DNA of 10,445 bases from Spirochaetia bacterium (GTDB lineage Bacteria; Spirochaetota; Spirochaetia; Treponematales; Rectinemataceae). The translations under genes were made by a program, and so were the position numbers. Shown here in pieces: positions 6,328 through 10,445 of the stretch. Positions within the stretch are counted from its first letter, which is position 1; the number at the start of each line of letters is the position of its first letter. The stretch spans positions 1-10,445 of the forward strand of contig JAJTBL010000039.1 of the NCBI GenBank assembly GCA_021286925.1, given 5' to 3'. Under the pieces are notes generated by a model. It was not told where the DNA came from. It searched no databases and was given only the letters and a program-made list of their open reading frames with translations.

Positions 6328-7080
6328 TTACTGGAGCTTTCTGATTCTGACTTCGATTTCAGGATTCGCCGCAAGAAGCTTCTGAAGTGCGGTCGTATCC
6401 GTCGAGCCGAAATGATAAGGATACAGGATTTTGGGATGTATGGTGCGTGCTGCGCTGGCAGCTTGCTCCGGTGTCATGGTATAGGGCTGATTCATGGGCA
6501 AAAAAGCAATATCTACAGGCCCAAGAGCCACCATTTCGGGAATAGGCTCGGTGTCGCCCGCAATATAGATATGGAGCGCATCACTCCCGCTGCCCGCAGT
6601 GACGATATACCCATTATCCTTTCTGTCTTTGGGATGATAGGCGGTCCGCCCCGGCGTCACATTGTACGCGGGTACCGCCGTTACTCGCACACCTGCCGCT
6701 TCTAGAGCCTGGCTGTGTCCAAGCGTCTCGCCTTTGCCGAGTTTTTGCCGCGACGCCTCTGGCAAAACAATACGGGTGCCGTCTTTACCGAGCGCCGCAA
6801 TCGCCTTTGCGTCAAGATGGTCGCTGTGCACATGGGTGACAAGAATGAGGTCGGCCTTGGGGTATTTTGAGAAATTTGCGTATTGGCACACCGGATCCAC
6901 ATAGATGTATGAGCCATTATACACAATAACAATCGAGCCATGTCCCAGAAAAGCGATCTCCAGGTATCCTTTTCCGGTATTGAAGCGATCTGAAGATTTA
7001 CCTTCCGGCCAGCTTTGCGCAAAGCCTGGAGACACTGAAAGCGCGCAGACGATGGCCAGCGGAACAGCAAGTTTTGCCAT
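6328..7080 (-). CDS. Exported UlaG-like metallo-beta-lactamase-fold hydrolase
   Basis: A zinc-dependent hydrolase of the metallo-beta-lactamase fold, closest by motif layout to the UlaG-like (beta-lactamase_2, PF12706/PF13483-type) group; substrate unknown. The 250-residue chain has a signal peptide (Lys3, hydrophobic residues 4-16, probable cut after Ala21 in GFA-Q), so the mature protein is periplasmic or secreted. Metal motifs are THVHSDHLD (His83, His85, Asp87, His88), His149 in AYHPKDRKDNGY, Asp176 in IAGDTE, and His223 in YPYHFGST. This is a complete active-site set. LGHGSIVI and YVDPV before the first motif are typical of the UlaG-like group. The start is fixed by GGAGGT a few bases upstream. 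It is divergent from the glycosyltransferase and on the same strand as tpx, 188 bases away. It should not be read as an antibiotic-resistance beta-lactamase, since the motif pattern is that of the hydrolase group. Confidence 0.88.
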   Translation of the reverse strand: MAKLAVPLAIVCALSVSPGFAQSWPEGKSSDRFNTGKGYLEIAFLGHGSIVIVYNGSYIYVDPVCQYANFSKYPKADLILVTHVHSDHLDAKAIAALGKDGTRIVLPEASRQKLGKGETLGHSQALEAAGVRVTAVPAYNVTPGRTAYHPKDRKDNGYIVTAGSGSDALHIYIAGDTEPIPEMVALGPVDIAFLPMNQPYTMTPEQAASAARTIHPKILYPYHFGSTDTTALQKLLAANPEIEVRIRKLQ

Positions 7081-7099
7081 GACGCACCTCCTTATGTTG

Positions 7100-7129
7100 A
7101 GAGTAACGCCAGCAGCAATCCAAAGTCAA
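7100..7129 (-). promoter_or_regulatory. Candidate promoter for the metallo-hydrolase gene
   Basis: On the minus strand TTGACT (7129-7124; five of six) and TACTCT (7105-7100; three of six) are 18 bases apart. The gene start is 20 bases beyond the -10, leaving a very short leader that contains GGAGGT. Confidence 0.35.
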
Positions 7130-7162
7130 CAAAAACCATGAGGGGGGATGAGCTGGGTTTGA

Positions 7163-7191
7163 TTGACTTTTCTAGTGCTTACCGGTAATTT
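7163..7191 (+). promoter_or_regulatory. Candidate promoter for the glycosyltransferase, giving a leaderless mRNA
   Basis: TTGACT (7163-7168; five of six) and TAATTT (7186-7191) are exactly 17 bases apart. The ATG begins at 7200, only 8 bases after the -10, which is where transcription itself should begin. No Shine-Dalgarno sequence is seen before this ATG, in keeping with a leaderless transcript. Confidence 0.45.
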
Positions 7192-7199
7192 TAAGCCTT

Positions 7200-8363
7200 A
7201 TGAACACGATTGTTACGGGACTTTTCAACGATGGATATGTTCCCATTATGGATGGGGTCACCATAACGGTTAAGAATTACGCTTTCTGGCTCGATAAATT
7301 GCTTGGGCCGACCTATGTTGTCACCCCATTTGTTCCCAATCATAAGGATGAAGAACCATTTCCAGTTATCCGCTTTCTTTCGTTTCCGACAATAGTCAGG
7401 CCTCCGTATCGAATTGGCCTTCCTGATCTCGATATTCGTCTCCAATTCCTTTTAAAAAACCGTGATTTCAATATAGTCCACGCCCATTCCCCTTTTGCGG
7501 CTGGTTTGCTCGCTAGGAAAGTCGCCCGCGAAAAAGGGATTCCCATCATAGCTACCTTCCATTCAAAATACCGTGATGATCTCCAGCGCGCGATAGGCAT
7601 CAAGCCCATTGTTGATGACCAGGTCAAGCGCATCATCGATTTTTATTACAGCGTTGATCATGTCTGGGTTCCGCAGGAATCAGTTGCGATTACTTTGCGC
7701 GAATATGGCTATAAGGGACCCTACGAGGTTGTAGAAAACGGCATCGATATGAAACCTCCTGCCGATATTACTCCATTCAGGAACCGCGGAGCCGAATACC
7801 TCGGCTTCCCGGAAGGCGTGCCGGTCGGTCTCTATGTCGGACAGCATATTCTCGAGAAAAACCTGGAGTTCCTGGTTCGGTCGCTGCCGGCAGTGATGAC
7901 CGCCATCCCTGATTTTAAAATGGTTTTTGTCGGGAAAGGCTATGCCAAAGCTCAGCTCAAAGACCTTGCCCGGGATTTGAAGATCGATAATCGTATTATT
8001 TTCCACGATGTCATCTATGACCGCGAACTGCTTCAATCTATCTATGCACGGGCCGACCTGTTCCTGTTCCCCTCGCTGTATGACAACGCACCGCTTGTCG
8101 TTCGGGAGGCTGCGGCCTTCAAAACTCCCGCAGTGCTTATCAAAGGAGCTACTGCGGCAGAAGTAATCCATGACGGCAAGAATGGATATCTTTCCGAGAA
8201 TTCTTTGGACGCATTCTCAGCCCGGGTGGTTGAAGCGCTCCGTGACGAGACTGGCCGGCTTCAGGTGGCCGATGAAGCCCAGAAAACGCTCTGCCGGACT
8301 TGGGAAAATGTCGTTCAAGAGGTGAAAAACCGTTATCTGGATATTCTTGCGCGCTGGGCTTGA
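7200..8363 (+). CDS. GT4-family (GT-B fold) glycosyltransferase
   Basis: Transfers a sugar from a nucleotide-sugar donor to an acceptor, probably a membrane lipid or surface glycan precursor at the inner face of the membrane. The 387 residues show the two GT-B halves. The N-terminal acceptor domain has PIMDGVTITVKNYAFWL (16-31), VHAHSPFAAG (93-102) and ATFHSKY (118-124). The C-terminal donor domain has VVENGID, VGQHILEKNLEFLV, FVGKGY and FPSLYDNAPLVVREAAAF. Asp295 and Glu303 form a D-x7-E version of the E-x7-E motif. No membrane segment or signal peptide is seen. Relatives include PimB-like mannosyltransferases and glucosyl-diacylglycerol synthases, but sugar and acceptor cannot be told from sequence. 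It is divergent from the metallo-hydrolase and converges on the dNK gene with only 14 bases between stops and no terminator visible there. The ATG at 7200 lacks a ribosome site. Confidence 0.9.
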   Translation: MNTIVTGLFNDGYVPIMDGVTITVKNYAFWLDKLLGPTYVVTPFVPNHKDEEPFPVIRFLSFPTIVRPPYRIGLPDLDIRLQFLLKNRDFNIVHAHSPFAAGLLARKVAREKGIPIIATFHSKYRDDLQRAIGIKPIVDDQVKRIIDFYYSVDHVWVPQESVAITLREYGYKGPYEVVENGIDMKPPADITPFRNRGAEYLGFPEGVPVGLYVGQHILEKNLEFLVRSLPAVMTAIPDFKMVFVGKGYAKAQLKDLARDLKIDNRIIFHDVIYDRELLQSIYARADLFLFPSLYDNAPLVVREAAAFKTPAVLIKGATAAEVIHDGKNGYLSENSLDAFSARVVEALRDETGRLQVADEAQKTLCRTWENVVQEVKNRYLDILARWA

Positions 8364-8377
8364 GCAGCTTGCCTTGT

Positions 8378-9022
8378 TCACATCTCATATGGAAATAATA
8401 GGCTCTGTTTATCTTCGAGCCGCTTCCGGATCGTCGAGGCGATGGCCTGGAAAGCTGAGCTGTCTTCAACGAAATCGAAGCGGTCCCCCGGGATGGTCAG
8501 CACCGGCGCCAGTGTGAAGTTCTGAATCCATTCCTCGTACAAATTGTTCAGTCCTTTCAGATAGCTGTCAGGAATGCTGGCTTCAAAATCCCGCCCGCGT
8601 TTGGAAATCCGCGCCTTGAGCGTCGGAACTGAAGCTCGGATGTAGATGACCAGATCCGGCGGCGGCAGAATGCCTGAAATCGTTTTGTACAGCTCGTGGT
8701 AGCTGTTCCACTCTTGATCCGACATTGCGCCTTGAAGATAGAGATTCCGCGCAAAAACCTCGGCATCTTCATAGATAGAACGATCCTGGACAACTGCCCG
8801 CGGGTCGAGCGACAGCTCCCGATGCGCCTTGGTCCTGCTGGTTAAAAAGAAAATCTGGGAATGAAAGGCCCACCGTTTCATGTCCGCGTAAAAATCCTTC
8901 AGAAAGGGATTTTCAAGAACAGGCTCGAAATAGGGCACAAAATCGAGTTTTTTCGCAAGAAGACCGACTAGCGTCGATTTCCCGGCTCCAATATTTCCCG
9001 CCAGCACGAGGTATTTTTTCAT
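8378..9022 (-). CDS. Deoxynucleoside kinase (dNK family)
   Basis: Phosphorylates a deoxynucleoside at the 5' position with ATP, for dNTP salvage; cytosolic, usually dimeric. The 214 residues match the bacterial dAK/dGK/dCK family length. The P-loop GNIGAGKST is at 9-17. YFEPVLENPFL (31-41) supplies the substrate-side Glu. SQIFFLTSR (55-63) and QDRSIYED (79-86, the D/E-R-S motif) follow. RISKRGRDFE (138-147) is the arginine lid. The base preferred cannot be read reliably. The start ATG is immediately at the P-loop strand, as in relatives, but has no clear ribosome site. It lies 81 bases downstream of the cysteine-cluster gene on the same strand with no terminator between, so the two may be co-transcribed. 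It ends 14 bases from the convergent glycosyltransferase. Confidence 0.92.
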   Translation of the reverse strand: MKKYLVLAGNIGAGKSTLVGLLAKKLDFVPYFEPVLENPFLKDFYADMKRWAFHSQIFFLTSRTKAHRELSLDPRAVVQDRSIYEDAEVFARNLYLQGAMSDQEWNSYHELYKTISGILPPPDLVIYIRASVPTLKARISKRGRDFEASIPDSYLKGLNNLYEEWIQNFTLAPVLTIPGDRFDFVEDSSAFQAIASTIRKRLEDKQSLLFPYEM

Positions 9023-9103
9023 GTTTCAATCACATCCATCGTACCTGAGCGTACTTCGCGGCATCCGATTTTGCAAGCGCAAAAAGAAGCGGCAGGGATT
9101 GCA

Positions 9104-9801
9104 TCAGGAAACTGCTTTATTGCTGAACGAAAGAATAAGGCCGACACGCATCAGAGCTTTGCGGACCGCTTGCGGCAGAAGTTCCCGCTGGCTGGCTTCC
9201 TGAGGGAATTCGGCGACAAGCTTCATGGTGTAATCAACCATGGCGGGCGGAATAGCGCCGAAGGTCTGTTCCATGACGGCAGTGCCGGTAAACCTTCGTT
9301 CCATGATACCGGGAATGGCACGCATGTGTTTGCAGAGCGAAAACTGCGGCTCCTGCTTTTTTGTTTTGACCGAAGAAAAACCGAAAAGTCTGCAGATGAG
9401 CGGCCGCGCGGGATAGACCATGCAGTTTTCACCGGGTTTGGATGGATCCCAGAAGGGGCAAGTTTCTGAGGATTTGGCGGCCGGAGCCAGCGATTGAACT
9501 TTTTCCCCGAGCTCGGGTTTTTCGGTCAGCAGAAAAAAGCCAGCAGTTCAGCTTCGGCAGGCAGGATGTCAGGGGTAAAACTTGCACAGCAGAGACCGCA
9601 GCCAGAAGGGCAGGCAACAGGGGCATGATGCTCCGATGCGCAGGCCTGGAATTCGTTCTGAGCCCGAGCGATTTCCTCGTACACTGAGGTTAGTGTTTCC
9701 AACCTTGTGCCAAGGCTGGTGCCCGAGAGATCTGGTATCGGGCGTATTGAGGCTCCCTGTTCTGAAATATCCGCCGATTGAGGCATAGTGTTCATTTCCA
9801 T
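9104..9801 (-). CDS. YkgJ-family zinc/iron-chelating cysteine-cluster protein, split by a -1 frame change
   Basis: Belongs to the YkgJ/CxxCxxCC family (PF03692), thought to bind zinc or an iron-sulfur cluster; function unproven. The upstream frame runs from ATG 9801 to TGA at 9528-9526 and gives 91 residues, including CPSGCGLCC (Cys64, 68, 71, 72). Family sequence resumes without loss in the -1 frame, giving LLTEKPELGEK and then CPFW (Cys115), NCMVYPARPLICRLFG (Cys127, Cys137) and LCKH (Cys157), and ends at 9104. Joined, the product is about 232 residues and holds every conserved cysteine block. The switch falls in a run of six T bases at 9538-9533. It may be a sequencing or assembly error, a true mutation, or programmed slippage. 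No good ribosome site precedes ATG 9801; Met3 and Met6 are alternatives. It is upstream of the dNK gene on the same strand. Confidence 0.8.
9526..9540 (-). other. U UUU UUC slippery heptamer and zero-frame stop in the cysteine-cluster gene
   Basis: On the minus strand the zero frame reads GCT TTT TTC TGC TGA. The heptamer T TTT TTC (9538-9532) is in the exact phase of the X XXY YYZ class of -1 frameshift sites. A -1 slip gives TTT TTT CTG CTG ACC, the frame in which the conserved protein continues. A palindrome CCCGAGCTCGGG lies 14 bases downstream and could fold with a four-pair stem. A missing T in a seven-T run would look identical. Confidence 0.5.
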
Positions 9802-9853
9802 GGTTTGTGTCTCTGGCTGAAATCATGAAACTGAGATGAAACGCGTGTGAAAG

Positions 9854-9883
9854 ATGATACAAAAAGAAAGCAGGTTTGTTCAA
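9854..9883 (-). promoter_or_regulatory. Candidate promoter for the cysteine-cluster gene
   Basis: On the minus strand TTGAAC (9883-9878; four of six) and TATCAT (9859-9854; five of six) are 18 bases apart. Transcription would begin near 9847, about 46 bases before ATG 9801, and could continue through the dNK gene. Confidence 0.4.
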
Positions 9884-9910
9884 TCAGTAGTGCCCCAACG
9901 CCCGGCCCTA

Positions 9911-9930
9911 TGCTATATTATACCAGTATA
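9911..9930 (+). promoter_or_regulatory. Extended -10 promoter with overlapping inverted repeat for the secreted-protein gene
   Basis: TGCTATATT (9911-9919) has the TG-n-TATATT form of an extended -10, and no good -35 is seen upstream. Overlapping it, TATAC-CA-GTATA (9919-9930) is a perfect inverted repeat that would cover the transcription start, a position suited to a repressor. Transcription would begin near 9926, leaving about 55 bases of leader with AAGGAG at 9971-9976. Confidence 0.4.
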
Positions 9931-9981
9931 TTGAAAGCAGTATCGCGAAAAGCGCGGTTATTGCGAAAAAAAGGAGAATTC

Positions 9982-10445
9982 ATGCGTTTATTCAGCAGAA
10001 AAAACTTGTCGCTCATCCTTATGCTGGCATTGCTCCCAGCGATGATTTTCGCGCAGGGGAAGGCCTTCAGCGAATATTTCACGGATGCCCCGGCGCAGGA
10101 TAAGGCTATTGTCACTTCGGTTGAGGATTTGATCACCCAGGGTAAATGGCTCTCCGCCTGGAATATGCTCGCAGAGGCAACCAAAGACAAACCGAATCCA
10201 TGGCTTTTGGCTGAGCAGATTCGTGTTGCCCTTGATGGTTATGCCCAGACCTCGCTCCATGTCGTGTTTGGGTTTGTGGATCTCAAGGAAGGTCAGGATC
10301 TCGAGACAGTTCGATATGAAGAAGGCGAGGATCTCGAACCTTTCGAATTCGATCCATATCGTGTCGCTTCTGAACTGGAAGCTTCCGGTGAAGCTATACC
10401 GCCGGTGCTTTCCATGATGCTCGGCACGTATTATTACACGGTCTG
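9982..10445 (+). CDS. Secreted protein of unknown function, 3' end beyond window
   Basis: I do not recognise the family. The ATG at 9982 follows AAGGAG by five bases and opens a frame that is uninterrupted to the right edge (154 codons). Residues 1-24 form a clear signal peptide: Arg2, Arg6 and Lys7, then hydrophobic residues 9-23, with a probable cut after Ala24 (MIFA-Q). There is no lipobox cysteine, so it is periplasmic or outer-surface, not a lipoprotein. Residues about 40-75 (SVEDLITQGKWLSAWNMLAEA and following) resemble a helical tetratricopeptide-like pair, often seen in spirochaete and other envelope proteins. An acidic stretch rich in Glu and Asp follows at about 103-125. Signal peptide confidence is high, and the repeat assignment is only a guess. 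Confidence 0.8.
   Translation, partial: MRLFSRKNLSLILMLALLPAMIFAQGKAFSEYFTDAPAQDKAIVTSVEDLITQGKWLSAWNMLAEATKDKPNPWLLAEQIRVALDGYAQTSLHVVFGFVDLKEGQDLETVRYEEGEDLEPFEFDPYRVASELEASGEAIPPVLSMMLGTYYYTV

Noticed and set aside
6186..6374. 62-codon minus-strand frame spanning the tpx-metallo-hydrolase gap
   Set aside because: It overlaps the metallo-hydrolase C-terminus and the tpx promoter, has low-complexity serine-rich sequence, and no ribosome site.
7680..8171. 163-codon minus-strand frame within the glycosyltransferase
   Set aside because: Shadow of the conserved GT4 coding frame on the opposite strand.
8364..8377. Terminator between the convergent glycosyltransferase and dNK genes
   Set aside because: Only 14 bases separate the stops and I see no hairpin with a T-tract there or just inside the genes.
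9071..9469. 132-codon plus-strand frame opposite the cysteine-cluster gene
   Set aside because: The minus strand here holds the conserved RPLICRLFG and LCKH blocks; the plus frame has no family features.
1..10445. CRISPR array, tRNA, rRNA, insertion sequence or phage genes
   Set aside because: No regularly spaced repeats, no transposase or integrase motifs, no terminal repeats and no tRNA-like cloverleaf were seen on either strand.

Overview
The window reads as an ordinary chromosomal stretch from an anaerobic or microaerophilic bacterium of moderate GC content. Genes lie on both strands in short one- or two-gene units, with little intergenic space and no mobile elements, tRNA, rRNA or CRISPR. 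The mix of formate-tetrahydrofolate ligase, acyl-ACP thioesterase, Tpx peroxidase, a salvage deoxynucleoside kinase, a YkgJ-type cysteine-cluster protein and a GT4 glycosyltransferase would fit a spirochaete (Treponema or Rectinema-like). That is a guess from gene content, not a proven assignment.

Layout. (1) 1-2334, minus: an unusually long GlmS-type glutamine-fructose-6-phosphate aminotransferase, cut by the left edge. (2) 2335-2461: a divergent control region with overlapping promoters and a 20-bp inverted repeat. (3) 2462-3235, plus: acyl-ACP thioesterase. (4) 3353-5568, plus: fhs followed by a YbaK/ProX-type aminoacyl-tRNA deacylase, joined by an ATGA overlap and closed by a strong intrinsic terminator that also serves the converging tpx. 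(5) 5630-6139, minus: tpx with a small hairpin before its ribosome site. (6) 6328-7080, minus: an exported UlaG-like metallo-hydrolase. (7) 7200-8363, plus: a GT4 glycosyltransferase that looks leaderless. (8) 8378-9022, minus: deoxynucleoside kinase, preceded on the same strand by (9) 9104-9801, a YkgJ-family cysteine-cluster gene interrupted by a one-base frame change at a U UUU UUC heptamer. (10) 9982-right edge, plus: a secreted protein of unknown function, cut by the window end.

Working together: most genes serve housekeeping metabolism, namely amino-sugar supply for the cell wall (GlmS), fatty-acid release (thioesterase), one-carbon units (Fhs), translation fidelity (YbaK), peroxide defence (Tpx), glycolipid or polysaccharide synthesis (GT4) and nucleotide salvage (dNK). 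I see no defence, phage or secondary-metabolite system. The observations most worth checking are the frameshift site in the YkgJ gene, the inserted domain in GlmS, and the genes that appear to lack leaders.
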